Positions 17,002 through 24,669 of a stretch of DNA of 32,245 nt are shown one piece after another (positions within the stretch are counted from its first letter, which is position 1; each line of letters opens with the position of its first letter). Source of the stretch: Deltaproteobacteria bacterium (GTDB lineage: Bacteria > Myxococcota > JACRCW01); the NCBI GenBank assembly GCA_016218805.1, contig JACRCW010000054.1, positions 1-32,245 of the forward strand, given 5' to 3'. The notes beneath the pieces were generated by a model, which was not told the origin of the DNA, ran no database searches, and saw only the letters and a list, made by a program, of their open reading frames with translations. The translations under genes and the position numbers were made by a program.

Positions 17002-17049
17002 CCGTGCGGCAGTGGTAAGAAATACAAAAAGTGCCACGGGTGCGCGTGA
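17002..17049 (+). repeat. right copy of 48-bp SEC-C 3'-end repeat (attR-like or gene remnant)
   Basis: This copy reads through the SEC-C codons from PCGSG to the TGA but has no gene body in front: the bases before it (16962-17001) follow the DUF3226 stop and do not resemble the SEC-C protein. It could be the original 3' end of the SEC-C gene displaced by the insertion, or a remnant of a second SEC-C gene. Near-identity at synonymous positions argues against convergent coding of the same motif. Confidence 0.88.
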
Positions 17050-17094
17050 ATCCCGGCGCGGGAACCCGGCGCCGCCTCCGGTGTCCCACCCGGC

Positions 17095-17514
17095 ATGGGA
17101 ACACTTGTCATGTTTGCGCTGCTGGCGGCGCAGTATCCCGGTGAGCCGCTGTGGCTTCCCGGCGGCTCCCCCTCGCGTTCCGGCCGCGTGGTTGAGCTGA
17201 GCCAGCCCTGCCCGCGCGTGGTTGCTGCGCTGCGACAGCACTACCGGAACGCGAGTGCCATTGTGTTTGACCGCAGCGACGGGGCGGACCGCCTCCGTTC
17301 CAAGCGTGTGGGGGACGCGTGGGAGCGCGCGGTGCTGGAACCGCGGGACGGCGCGTGCTGCGTGACCATCACGCCCATGTTCCGCGGGGCCGCCGTCGTC
17401 GTGGATGGCGCGCCGCCGCGGTTTGTGACGCTGGTGCTCCACCGCAATGACGAAGCCCGCCGGCAAGCCGCGGACATGGACCACCTGCGCAAGCCGGCCC
17501 GCCCGATCCGGTGA
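17095..17514 (+). CDS. hypothetical protein, possibly exported
   Basis: 139 residues. It opens with a short hydrophobic stretch (MGTLVMFALLAAQ) that could be a weak signal peptide, with an alternative start at the second Met five codons later. The rest is soluble with a pair of cysteines (CC, about residue 87-88) and short beta-strand-like segments ending in a basic tail. No family recognised. No clear ribosome site. It follows the right SEC-C repeat by 45 bases; its codon use (CTG, GTG, GCG) matches the chromosome rather than the insert. Coding is plausible from length and third-position bias but not certain. Confidence 0.55.
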   Translation: MGTLVMFALLAAQYPGEPLWLPGGSPSRSGRVVELSQPCPRVVAALRQHYRNASAIVFDRSDGADRLRSKRVGDAWERAVLEPRDGACCVTITPMFRGAAVVVDGAPPRFVTLVLHRNDEARRQAADMDHLRKPARPIR

Positions 17515-17617
17515 CCTGCCCCGACGGGGCACCGCTGACTTTCCGACGTCAGCGGTGAGCCGCCACGCTGGACGGGCCTGTGCGGCTGCGACATGCTCTC
17601 GCCTCAGGCGGATGCGC

Positions 17618-17622
17618 GGAGG
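17618..17622 (+). promoter_or_regulatory. ribosome binding site deciding the start of the Cys-repeat lipoprotein
   Basis: GGAGG lies four bases before the ATG at 17627. It fixes the start there instead of at the upstream in-frame codon at 17447, which would extend the protein by 60 residues over the preceding gene, and it places the lipobox correctly. Confidence 0.75.
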
Positions 17623-17626
17623 TGGG

Positions 17627-20170
17627 ATGCGTAGGCTCGTGGTTCGGCTGGCGTGGGTGGGAGTACTTGCCGGGTGTCCGCGGCCCGTGGACGAGACGGT
17701 CAAGTGCAACTCCACGGCGGACTGCACGCGCGTCCAACGCTGCCAGGACGGCATCTGCGTGCTGGATACCGGCGGGGGCAGTTCCGGTCTGGCTGGCGCG
17801 AGCAGCGGCAGCGCCACGGCGGCGTCCTCGTTGGGCGGGGTGAGCAGCGGATCTGGCGTGTCCAACAGCGGCTGCCCCCCGCAACACATGCGCTGTGATG
17901 GCCTGTGCGTGGACCCCGCCACCGACGAGATCTTCTGCGGCGCTTCCGCGGACTGTCTGGGCACCCACCGCGGGCAGATCTGCGTGGGGGAGGTGTGCGT
18001 TGCGGGAGCCTGCGTGTCGGGCTGCCCGTCGGAATACGGACTGGTCCAATGTTCCACGGCGTCCGGGACGGGCACGTACTGCGTGGATCCCGCCAGCAGC
18101 ACGGTGTTCTGCGGCGCGCATGATGACTGCGCCGGCACCAACGCGGGCGCCACCTGTGCGGAAGGCGGTACGTGCGTGGGAGGTACGTGCAGTTGCCCGG
18201 ACGGCGGGCGTGACTGCAACGGCGCCTGCGTACCCGGTGCGGCCTGTTGCACCACAACGGAGTGCTCGGCGGGCAGGCAGTGCCTGGGCGTGCCGGACGC
18301 GGGCCACAAGACCTGCGCGTGCCAACCTGGGGACGTGGACTGCGCGGGAACCTGCGTGAGCAACCAGGGATGTTGCAGCAACGCGGACTGCACCGGCGGC
18401 CGCATCTGTGGTGCGCCGGTGGTGGCGGGCGCCGGCCTCATCCGTCGCTGCGAATGCCCGGCGGGACAATCCCTCTGCAACGGGACCTGCTCAGTCAACG
18501 CGGGCTGCTGCGCGGCGGCGGACTGCGCGCCCGGCCAACAGTGCGTGCCCCCCGGTGACGGCGGAACCGCAATGATCTGTGTGTGTCCGGGCGGCACGTT
18601 TTGTGAGCCTTTGGCCCAATGCGTGGCGGCCGGAGCCTGCTGCCGCAACGCCGACTGCAGCGGCGGGCACGCGTGCCTTGCCGGGGCGGACGCGGGACCC
18701 TCCTGCGTGTGTCCGCTTGGAACGCGGGAGTGCCAGGGCGCCTGCCTGGCCACGGACCGCTGCTGCCTGGACGCGGAATGCACCGGCGGCCGGACCTGCC
18801 AGTCCAACAACTGCCTGTGCCCTGCGGGGACCCGCCTGTGCGGCAGCGCGTGCGTCCCGCTGGACCGTTGCTGCACGCAGCCCCAGGACTGCCCGGCGGG
18901 CCAGACCTGCCCCGCCGACGGAGCCTCCTGCCAGTGCACGGGCGGCGGCGAAGGCTGTGGGACCGGGTGCATCCCCGCCGGGACGTGCTGTTCCACCGTG
19001 GCCAGTTGCACCGGGGGCAAGGTCTGCACCGCTCCCGGTTCCACATGCACCTGCCCGTCGCCCACCCGGGAGTGCGGCGGGACGTGCATCCCCGCGGCGT
19101 CCTGCTGCGTGGATGCGGACTGCGGCGGCGGTCAGGTGTGCCCCAGCCCAGGCGCCACGTGCGCGTGCGCGGCCGGCACGCGCCTGTGCAACGCGGCGTG
19201 CATCCCGGACGGAACCTGCTGCTCCAGTACAGACTGCGGCGGTGGGAAGACGTGCGCCGCCCCGGGTGCAACCTGCGCCTGCCCGTCGACAAAGTACGAT
19301 TGCGCGGGAACTTGCGTGGCCAGCGGGACCTGCTGCAACGCGCCGGACACCTGCGTTGCCACCCAGCACTGCCCGGCACCCGGCGGGACCTGCGTGGCCA
19401 ACTGCGCCGCCAATGCGGGGGATGCGTGTGGAAGTTGCGGCGGCATCGTCCAATGCGACGGTTCCTGTTCCGTCGCCACGCCGGGGAATTACGCGCAAAC
19501 CTGCGGCAGCTGCGGTGGCACGTATCAATGCAACGGTTCCTGTTCCGTCGCCACACCGGGGAATTACGCGCAAAGCTGCGGCAGCTGCGGCGGCACCATC
19601 CAATGCGACGGTTCCTGTTCCGTCGCCACACCGGGGAATTACGCGCAAAGCTGCGGCAGCTGCGGCGGCACCATCCAGTGTGACGGCAACTGTTCCGTGG
19701 CCACGCCGGGGAATTACGCGCAAACCTGCGGCAGCTGCGGGGGCACCATCCAGTGTGGCGGCAACTGCTCCGTGGGGACGCCCGCAAACTACGGCCAGAA
19801 CTGCGGCAGCTGCGGTGGCACGTATCAATGCAACGGTTCCTGCTCCGTTGCCACGCCGGGGAACTACGGTGTGGCCTGCGGCAGCTGTGGCGGCACCATC
19901 CAGTGTGACGGCAACTGCTCCGTGGGGACGCCGTCCAACTACGGTGATCCGTGCGGCTGCTATGGGACCATCCAGTGCAACGGGTCGTGTTCGCAGGCGG
20001 CGTGTGGAGCCGGATTCTCCTGCTACGGCGGCGGCTGCAATCCCACGGCGGAATGGCCGTGCGGCGGCGCGGGCGGTTGGAATTGCGGCGGAACCAAGCA
20101 CTGCTGCGGTCAGGGCGAACCCGGGACGGATTCGCACGGGTGCATGAACAACGGCCTCAACTGCTATTGA
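17627..20170 (+). CDS. cysteine-rich repeat lipoprotein (Stig1-like / myxobacterial Cys-repeat type)
   Basis: 847 residues. The signal peptide ends in lipobox LAGC, with Cys17 as the lipidated residue. A short Ser/Gly linker (about 45-80) leads to two copies of a motif like CVDPATDxxxCGAxxDCxGTxxGxxC (about 85-175), which resembles the Stig1-like repeats seen in myxobacterial secreted proteins. Next come roughly a dozen units of about 35-40 residues with a CC..ADC.GG..C....CxCPxGTxxCxGxC pattern (about 180-595). The C-terminal array has seven 25-residue CGSCGGTIQCDGxCSVATPGNY units (601-775) and a degenerate eighth, then a Cys/Gly-rich cap. The many cysteines imply disulfide-bonded domains outside the cytoplasm, probably at the cell surface. 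Binding partner unknown. Confidence 0.88.
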   Translation: MRRLVVRLAWVGVLAGCPRPVDETVKCNSTADCTRVQRCQDGICVLDTGGGSSGLAGASSGSATAASSLGGVSSGSGVSNSGCPPQHMRCDGLCVDPATDEIFCGASADCLGTHRGQICVGEVCVAGACVSGCPSEYGLVQCSTASGTGTYCVDPASSTVFCGAHDDCAGTNAGATCAEGGTCVGGTCSCPDGGRDCNGACVPGAACCTTTECSAGRQCLGVPDAGHKTCACQPGDVDCAGTCVSNQGCCSNADCTGGRICGAPVVAGAGLIRRCECPAGQSLCNGTCSVNAGCCAAADCAPGQQCVPPGDGGTAMICVCPGGTFCEPLAQCVAAGACCRNADCSGGHACLAGADAGPSCVCPLGTRECQGACLATDRCCLDAECTGGRTCQSNNCLCPAGTRLCGSACVPLDRCCTQPQDCPAGQTCPADGASCQCTGGGEGCGTGCIPAGTCCSTVASCTGGKVCTAPGSTCTCPSPTRECGGTCIPAASCCVDADCGGGQVCPSPGATCACAAGTRLCNAACIPDGTCCSSTDCGGGKTCAAPGATCACPSTKYDCAGTCVASGTCCNAPDTCVATQHCPAPGGTCVANCAANAGDACGSCGGIVQCDGSCSVATPGNYAQTCGSCGGTYQCNGSCSVATPGNYAQSCGSCGGTIQCDGSCSVATPGNYAQSCGSCGGTIQCDGNCSVATPGNYAQTCGSCGGTIQCGGNCSVGTPANYGQNCGSCGGTYQCNGSCSVATPGNYGVACGSCGGTIQCDGNCSVGTPSNYGDPCGCYGTIQCNGSCSQAACGAGFSCYGGGCNPTAEWPCGGAGGWNCGGTKHCCGQGEPGTDSHGCMNNGLNCY
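19427..19951 (+). repeat. 75-bp coding tandem repeat, seven units
   Basis: Units begin at 19427, 19502, 19577, 19652, 19727, 19802 and 19877, each 75 bp and each encoding 25 residues starting CGSCGG. Some neighbours, such as units 2 and 3, differ at only a few bases. A degenerate unit follows from 19952. The repeat length is a multiple of three, so copy-number change would keep the frame. This pattern points to recent expansion by slippage or unequal recombination. Confidence 0.92.
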
Positions 20171-20187
20171 CCCGCGCGCGGGTTTCT
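20171..20187. terminator. candidate terminator between convergent genes
   Basis: CCCGCGCGCGGG (20171-20182) is a perfect 12-bp palindrome followed by TTTCT on the plus strand, right after the TGA of the Cys-repeat lipoprotein and ten bases before the end of the convergent cupin-like gene. The T-run is short, so intrinsic termination is possible but not certain. Confidence 0.4.
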
Positions 20188-20191
20188 CAAC

Positions 20192-20512
20192 TCAGTTGGG
20201 CCACGTTTCCGGCGGGAGCCTGTAGACCGCCAGGAACGCCACCGGGCCTTCACACGCAAACAGGAACTCGCCCTCGGGAACGTCGACGAGATCACCGGGC
20301 TCCACCACCTGTTTGTCACCGGCCACCGCGATGAGGAACCGGCCCTGGAGGCCCACCAGCGTGCGCCCCTCCGCTTCGCCGGCAAAGCGCGAGGCCTCCG
20401 GAATCTCACGCCGGAAGACCCGGTACTTGTATTCCGGCTGGTAGAGGGCGCGCGCGGACTCTTCGCCCAGCGGCCCGTCCTTGTCCAACCAACGGCGGAC
20501 TTTCATGGGCAT
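20192..20512 (-). CDS. small cupin-like protein
   Basis: 106 residues from the ATG at 20512, chosen because it overlaps the upstream gene's TGA by one base (TGATG); GTG at 20515 and ATG at 20506 are alternatives. The middle, GDKQVVEPGDLVDVPEGE, has the PGD..xxPxGE spacing of a cupin beta-barrel. The metal-binding histidines of catalytic cupins are missing, so a binding or structural role is more likely than an enzyme. It is translationally coupled to the 165-residue protein upstream, and the two form a small minus-strand unit. Confidence 0.65.
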   Translation of the reverse strand: MPMKVRRWLDKDGPLGEESARALYQPEYKYRVFRREIPEASRFAGEAEGRTLVGLQGRFLIAVAGDKQVVEPGDLVDVPEGEFLFACEGPVAFLAVYRLPPETWPN

Positions 20513-21009
20513 CACCCCTTCTTGGGGCCCGGGTTGTTGAGGATGCCGCGCACCCGCTCCGTGAGGCCCTGTGCGGGATGGGCCGGCCCCGAAGCATCCA
20601 CCGGGGCCGGATTCTTCACGCGCGCCATTCCCACCAGCGTCACGCCGGACTGCACCCCGGTGGCCATCACTTCCTGGAGCAGGCGGTCCTTCACGTCGTC
20701 AGGCAGCGTGTCCACCATGGCGGGAAGGCGGACATTGACGCCCAGTTTCTGTTCGCGCTTCTTGAGGAACAGCAGGACGGCGGCCACCTCACCGCTCTTT
20801 ACTTTGGGATTGGCGGCCAGGTGCTCCCCCACCGGCCCCAGGTCCAGGGTGCCGTCCCGGAACAGCCGTTCCCACTGGTCTGAAATGAACGCGATCACCT
20901 GGCTGACGTCCACACGGGCCGCCATGGTGGAGGTCCGCATGATGGTGAGCATGACGCCCAGCAGCGTGCTCTTGAACAATTCTGACGACGGACCGCGGGG
21001 CGCGCTCAT
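20512..21009 (-). CDS. hypothetical protein, coupled to the cupin-like gene
   Basis: 165 residues from the ATG at 21009. The frame stays open much further upstream (to 21885) but that part is antisense to the Ser-rich lipoprotein and is a shadow. An internal Met about 28 codons later is an alternative. The protein is soluble: a helical N-terminal half with QWERLFRDG and FLKKREQKLG segments, and a Pro/Gly-rich C-terminal tail. No family recognised. Its stop overlaps the cupin-like start by one base, so the pair is likely functionally linked. The 142 bases between this gene and the divergent lipoprotein hold both promoters. Confidence 0.62.
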   Translation of the reverse strand: MSAPRGPSSELFKSTLLGVMLTIMRTSTMAARVDVSQVIAFISDQWERLFRDGTLDLGPVGEHLAANPKVKSGEVAAVLLFLKKREQKLGVNVRLPAMVDTLPDDVKDRLLQEVMATGVQSGVTLVGMARVKNPAPVDASGPAHPAQGLTERVRGILNNPGPKKG

Positions 21010-21140
21010 GGAAGCCAGGACCCTACCACGGGCGGGCAGCGGCTGCCCGTGCACCGTGTGGCGCGCCGCCTTGATTTGCGCGGGCCGGCCCTCTATCGGC
21101 GTCGGCATCGCGCGGCCCCGGGCGGGGCGGCGCTGGGACA

Positions 21141-21145
21141 AGGAG
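21141..21145 (+). promoter_or_regulatory. ribosome binding site of the Ser-rich lipoprotein
   Basis: AGGAG six bases before the ATG at 21152 fixes this start and the signal peptide, in preference to the open frame that continues upstream to 20522. Confidence 0.7.
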
Positions 21146-21151
21146 AAAGCA

Positions 21152-22972
21152 ATGCGCATGAATCGCTGGCTGGGCATGGCGTTGGTTTCCGCGCTCGCAC
21201 TGGGCGCGGGTTGCACCGGAACCTCGGATGATGATGATTCCTCGTCTTCCTCGTCGTCTACGGGCGGTACCTCAGGAGGATCCTCCGGAAACGTGACCTC
21301 CAGCAGCCACGCGGCGGGTTCCACCAGCGCGGCGGGCGGGTCCTCCAGCGCGGCGGGAACGTCTTCCAGCGCGGCAGGCGGCTCGTCCGGCGCGGTCAGC
21401 ACCTCCGGCGGCAGCAGCGCCGCCGCCACCTCGCAGGGTACCGGGTCATCCACCGCTACCGTGTCGTCGTCCGGTACCGTGGTGCAGAGCTCGTCGGCGG
21501 CGGTGACGTCGTCCTCTGCGGCCCCGCAGTCTTCCTCCACGGTGGCCGCCAGCAGCAGCGGCGTCACCGTTTCCTCCAGCGGCACCACCACGGTGTCCTC
21601 CAGCGGCGGCGGTGCATCCTCCACGGGCACGGCCAGTTCCGGCGGGTCCACGGGTGACGGCATTGCGGCCGCACGCGCCGCGGCGGATGGCACCGGGTTG
21701 TCACTGCCGGTGAGCTCAGTCGTCGTGACGTACCTGAAGAATGATCCGGAAGGCCCGGGCTTCTTCATCCAGTCCCAGACGGCCGGCGGCCCGGCGCTGT
21801 ACGTGCACGTGGACCCGGCCTCGCTCACGCCCTCCCCCGCCGTGGGGAACGTGGTTTCCATGACCATCACGGACATGGGCACCACCGGCGGTCAGCGCCG
21901 CGCGCTCGCGGTGTCCGGCGTGGTGGTGAACTCCACCGGCTTTAACGTGGGGTCGCTGGTGCAGGACGCCACCGCAGTGGATCTCGTCGCGCAGCTGGAC
22001 GCGCATGAAAGCGAGCTGGTCACCGTGTCCGGCTCCATTGCCAGTGCGCAGGGCACCGCCGGTACGGGGTTCCGCGCGTACCAAATCACCACCACGGGCG
22101 TGGCCGCGCCCTCCAACGCGTTCCGGCTGCGCATGCCGGACACGGTGGGCTCCGCGCTGGGCACCATTGCGGCCGGATGCAGCTTCACCGCCACCGCCAC
22201 GCCGCTGTGGCGCTTCAACACGGACGCGCAGGTGCAGGTGTGGCAGACCAGTGAACTGAGCATCACCAACTGCCCCTCCGCCGGTGCGGCGCGCCTGGCC
22301 GTCAACGAGTTCAACACCAACATTGCCAACGGCTGCGACATCATTGAGCTGCGCGTGGTCACCGGCGGGGACCTGAGCGGGTACACGGTGCAGGCGGGCG
22401 GCCCCACGGCTCCCGTGCTCACCTTCCCCAGCTTCAATGTTGCCAAGAACGACTTCATCCTGGTGCACACCGGCACGGGCACCAACATGGTCTCCTGCGG
22501 TGGCGCCGCGTCCGGCACGGTGGTGCCCACCAACGAAACCACCGCCAAGACGGACGTGCCGCCGGCCACGGCACCGGCCAACTCGGACAGCGCGTGGGAT
22601 TTCTGGACGGGCGCGGGCGGCCTCACCAACACCACCAACATTGTGCTGGTTGCGGACAACCTTGGCGCGGTGCAGGACGCCGTGGCCTGGTGGGACGGCG
22701 CCGCAACCAGCGTGAACAGCACCACCACGGGCCTGATGGCCATTGCCAATGGCGGCACCACGCCGCAGTGGGTGGACGTGAACGGCAACGCGGCAGTGAC
22801 CAGCCCGGTGGCCAGCTACACGGATGCCGCGGTTTCCGGCGCGGCCGGCAACACGCGCACGGGAGACTCCGCCCAGCGTCCCTCTGACGCGGACACCAAC
22901 CGGAAGGCGGACTGGGGCGTCGCCGCGCCGACGTGGGGCGCGCTGAACGCCGGTCAGTCCATCCTTCCCTGA
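21152..22972 (+). CDS. serine-rich lipoprotein with lamin-tail-like C-terminal domain
   Basis: 606 residues. The signal peptide ends in LGAGC (Cys21 lipidated) and is followed by an acidic DDDD patch. Residues about 30-165 are an extended Ser/Gly/Ala/Thr linker, typical of surface lipoproteins of myxobacteria. Residues about 170-365 form an OB-like region (GPGFFIQS, ALYVHVDP, GNVVSMTI, ELVTVSGSI) similar to domains found in extracellular nucleases. Residues about 370-600 open with RLAVNEFNTN then DIIELRVV and DLSGYTV, the pattern of a lamin-tail (LTD) domain. Such domains occur in secreted or surface proteins and may bind DNA or other polymers. No catalytic nuclease domain is visible. It diverges from the cupin unit. 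Confidence 0.82.
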   Translation: MRMNRWLGMALVSALALGAGCTGTSDDDDSSSSSSSTGGTSGGSSGNVTSSSHAAGSTSAAGGSSSAAGTSSSAAGGSSGAVSTSGGSSAAATSQGTGSSTATVSSSGTVVQSSSAAVTSSSAAPQSSSTVAASSSGVTVSSSGTTTVSSSGGGASSTGTASSGGSTGDGIAAARAAADGTGLSLPVSSVVVTYLKNDPEGPGFFIQSQTAGGPALYVHVDPASLTPSPAVGNVVSMTITDMGTTGGQRRALAVSGVVVNSTGFNVGSLVQDATAVDLVAQLDAHESELVTVSGSIASAQGTAGTGFRAYQITTTGVAAPSNAFRLRMPDTVGSALGTIAAGCSFTATATPLWRFNTDAQVQVWQTSELSITNCPSAGAARLAVNEFNTNIANGCDIIELRVVTGGDLSGYTVQAGGPTAPVLTFPSFNVAKNDFILVHTGTGTNMVSCGGAASGTVVPTNETTAKTDVPPATAPANSDSAWDFWTGAGGLTNTTNIVLVADNLGAVQDAVAWWDGAATSVNSTTTGLMAIANGGTTPQWVDVNGNAAVTSPVASYTDAAVSGAAGNTRTGDSAQRPSDADTNRKADWGVAAPTWGALNAGQSILP

Positions 22973-22983
22973 CCCCGCTGCAT

Positions 22984-23018
22984 CCCGCGGTGCGCGCCCA
23001 ACTCGCGCGCACTGCGGG
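22984..23018 (+). terminator. strong hairpin after the Ser-rich lipoprotein
   Basis: Fourteen-base arms (22984-22997 and 23005-23018) pair with a single G-T wobble across a 7-base loop, 11 bases after the stop codon. No T-run follows. It probably ends or protects the transcript of the lipoprotein gene. Confidence 0.5.
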
Positions 23019-23114
23019 AGGGCCGGGTTGCGCTGGCAACGGCTGAACAGTGGCCATGCCCGCCTTTGCACGTTGAGGTTGTGCCGGCCCGTACGCGCGG
23101 GAAGGGCAAGCCCG

Positions 23115-23151
23115 CCTTGAAAGTTGGGAGGCAGCCTCCCGGTTTTCAAGG
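23115..23151. repeat. 37-bp palindrome, distal copy
   Basis: The sequence opens CCTTGAAAGTTGGGAGG and closes with its near-perfect reverse complement; all 18 positions pair if G-T wobbles are allowed. It shares 29 of 37 bases with the copy at 23448-23484, the shared scaffold being CCTTGAAA.TTGGGA..CAG..TCCC..TTTTCAA. No gene is attached to this copy. Confidence 0.72.
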
Positions 23152-23447
23152 TGTCAGGATACGTGCGCCTGCCCTCCCCGCCTGCGCGTGACGACGACGT
23201 ACGAGCGCGCGCCACACGGAGGGTCAACAGCGGATGCCCAGCGCGCCAGGGAACCGCGGGTTCTCCGGCGCGGGTCTTGGCAGGGCGCACCCAGGTCAGC
23301 GCCATGCACGCGGGTGCGGCGGTGAGCGGCCACATTCGTGTCCTCGCGTCGCGGCGCTCCGCGTCGGCCCACGCGCCGGCACGGGCTCGCCAGGAGGCGC
23401 GCCCCCGAAAGGCCCCATGGACGAAGAGGGACGAACCCGTCCCCGGA

Positions 23448-23484
23448 CCTTGAAATTTGGGAATCAGTATCCCTATTTTCAATG
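23448..23484. repeat. 37-bp palindrome next to the DUF4143 start
   Basis: It opens CCTTGAAATTTGGGAATC and closes TCCCTATTTTCAATG, ending five bases before the ATG at 23490. It therefore covers the place where a ribosome site would be, and no Shine-Dalgarno is visible. It could be an operator for autoregulation or an RNA hairpin that controls translation. Pairing is less complete than in the distal copy. Confidence 0.7.
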
Positions 23485-23489
23485 TGACC

Positions 23490-24650
23490 ATGAAACGCAT
23501 CCGTGCGCTCCGCGCCGTCCGGGAACTGTTCCGGACCCATCCGGTGGTGACCCTGGTAGGCCCGCGGCAGTGTGGGAAGACCACGCTGGCGCGGGAACTT
23601 GCGCGGGGCCCTGGGTTCAAGGGCGGGCCGGCAACGCGGTTTGACCTGGAGGACCCCGTGGACCTGGCCCGCCTGGCCAACCCGCGGCTGGCCCTGGAGA
23701 ACGCTTCCGGCCTGATCATTATTGACGAGGTGCAGCGCCGGCCCGACCTGTTCCCTCTCCTCCGCGTCCTGGTGGATCAGCGCCGTCCGCGGAAGTTCCT
23801 CATCCTGGGCAGCGCGTCCGGCGGCCTGCTGCGCCAGAACAGCGAGTCCCTGGCAGGCCGTTCAGCCTTCCTGGAGCTGACGCCCTTCTCCCACCACGAG
23901 GTCGTTGGCCTGGACCGGCTCTGGCTGCGCGGCGGCTACCCCCGCGCGTGGCTGGCGCGCACCGACGCAGACGCTTTCACGTGGTTGTCCCAGTACGTGA
24001 CCACGTTCCTGGAGCGGGACATCCCGGCGTTGGGTCTCCGCATCCCGCCGGTGGCGCTGCGGCGCCTGTGGATGATGCTGACGCACACGCACGGCCAGAT
24101 CCTCAACCGGTCAGACCTGGGACGCGCCATGGGCCTGGACCACAAGACGGTGGCGAATTACCTGGACGTGCTGACCTCCGGGTTCATGGTTCGGCAGCTG
24201 CAACCGTGGTTTGCCAACGTGAGCAAGCGACAGGTCAAAGCACCCAAGCTCTATTTCCGGGACTCCGGCCTGTTGCACCAGTTGCTCGGCGTGCGCTCAC
24301 GGGCCGCGCTGGACGTCCACCCGAGCGTGGGCGCGTCATGGGAGGGGTTTGCCCTGGAGTGCGTCATCCGCGAGCTGGGCCTTGGGCCCACGGAGGTCTT
24401 CTTCTGGTCCACGCACGCAGGCGCCGAGTTGGACCTTTTTGCGCACGTCAACGGGAGCCCCTACGGGTTTGAGATGAAGCGGGCGGACGCGCCCGTCCTC
24501 ACGCCGTCCATGCGCATTGTGCTGGAGGACCTCAAGCTCCGCCACCTGTTTGTCATCTTCCCGGGGAACACCACCTACCCGCTGCATGACCGGGTGACCG
24601 CCCTGGGGTTGGGGCTGCTGGACCGCCGCCTCTCCCGGTTGTTGCGCTGA
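23490..24650 (+). CDS. AAA_14 / DUF4143 family ATPase
   Basis: 386 residues from the ATG at 23490; TTG at 23457 and GTG at 23484 are in-frame alternatives that fall in the palindrome. Walker A GPRQCGKT (24-31), Walker B LIIIDE (75-80) and the sensor-like ILGSAS (105-110) form the AAA_14 domain. ERDIP (175-179) starts the DUF4143 part with a winged-helix-like segment. The C-terminal WEGFALECVI, then AELDLFAHV and FEMKRAD has the D...ExK spacing of a PD-(D/E)XK-like fold. Members of this family are often multi-copy in genomes and of unknown function. The gene stands alone and is convergent, 19 bases apart, with the haem lipoprotein gene. The predicted nuclease-like fold may be structural only. 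Confidence 0.88.
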   Translation: MKRIRALRAVRELFRTHPVVTLVGPRQCGKTTLARELARGPGFKGGPATRFDLEDPVDLARLANPRLALENASGLIIIDEVQRRPDLFPLLRVLVDQRRPRKFLILGSASGGLLRQNSESLAGRSAFLELTPFSHHEVVGLDRLWLRGGYPRAWLARTDADAFTWLSQYVTTFLERDIPALGLRIPPVALRRLWMMLTHTHGQILNRSDLGRAMGLDHKTVANYLDVLTSGFMVRQLQPWFANVSKRQVKAPKLYFRDSGLLHQLLGVRSRAALDVHPSVGASWEGFALECVIRELGLGPTEVFFWSTHAGAELDLFAHVNGSPYGFEMKRADAPVLTPSMRIVLEDLKLRHLFVIFPGNTTYPLHDRVTALGLGLLDRRLSRLLR

Positions 24651-24669
24651 GCCGCCAGTAGCGGCGCGC

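Larger units (their letters stand above)
15081..17049 (+). mobile_element. 1,969-bp insert carrying an ATPase/DUF3226 pair, bounded by SEC-C 3'-end repeats
   Basis: One repeat copy plus the intervening DNA measures 1,969 bp. It holds the AAA ATPase and DUF3226-like genes, about 150 bases of leader after the SEC-C stop and about 40 bases after the last gene. No integrase, transposase or terminal inverted repeat is seen, so if it moves, an enzyme acts in trans. Codon use inside differs from the flanks: leucine CTC and serine TCG are frequent here, while the neighbours favour CTG and TCC/AGC. The reading as a site-specific insertion into a protein-gene 3' end is an inference from these two facts. 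Confidence 0.6.
23019..23489. other. 471-base gene-free region with palindromes
   Basis: No frame here has convincing coding content. It contains two related 37-bp palindromes (23115-23151 and 23448-23484), a possible decayed relative near 23058-23085 with the same GCCCGCCTT lead-in, and a perfect 6-bp hairpin GGGACG-AACC-CGTCCC at 23428-23443. The promoter of the DUF4143 ATPase must lie here. The stretch 23160-23425 shows nothing I can name. Confidence 0.6.

Noticed and set aside
16909..19089. Minus-strand open frame of about 726 codons opposite the Cys-repeat lipoprotein
   Set aside because: Composition (Pro, Gln, Ser, His repeats) mirrors the repeats on the other strand and no motif is present; the plus strand has a ribosome site and lipobox.
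19427..19951. Regular 75-bp repeats as a CRISPR array
   Set aside because: There are no distinct spacers; the whole unit repeats and stays in frame inside a lipoprotein gene.
21716..23719. Minus-strand open frame of about 667 codons across the Ser-rich lipoprotein and the palindromes
   Set aside because: It crosses a real gene, a gene-free region and the DUF4143 start without any recognisable domain.
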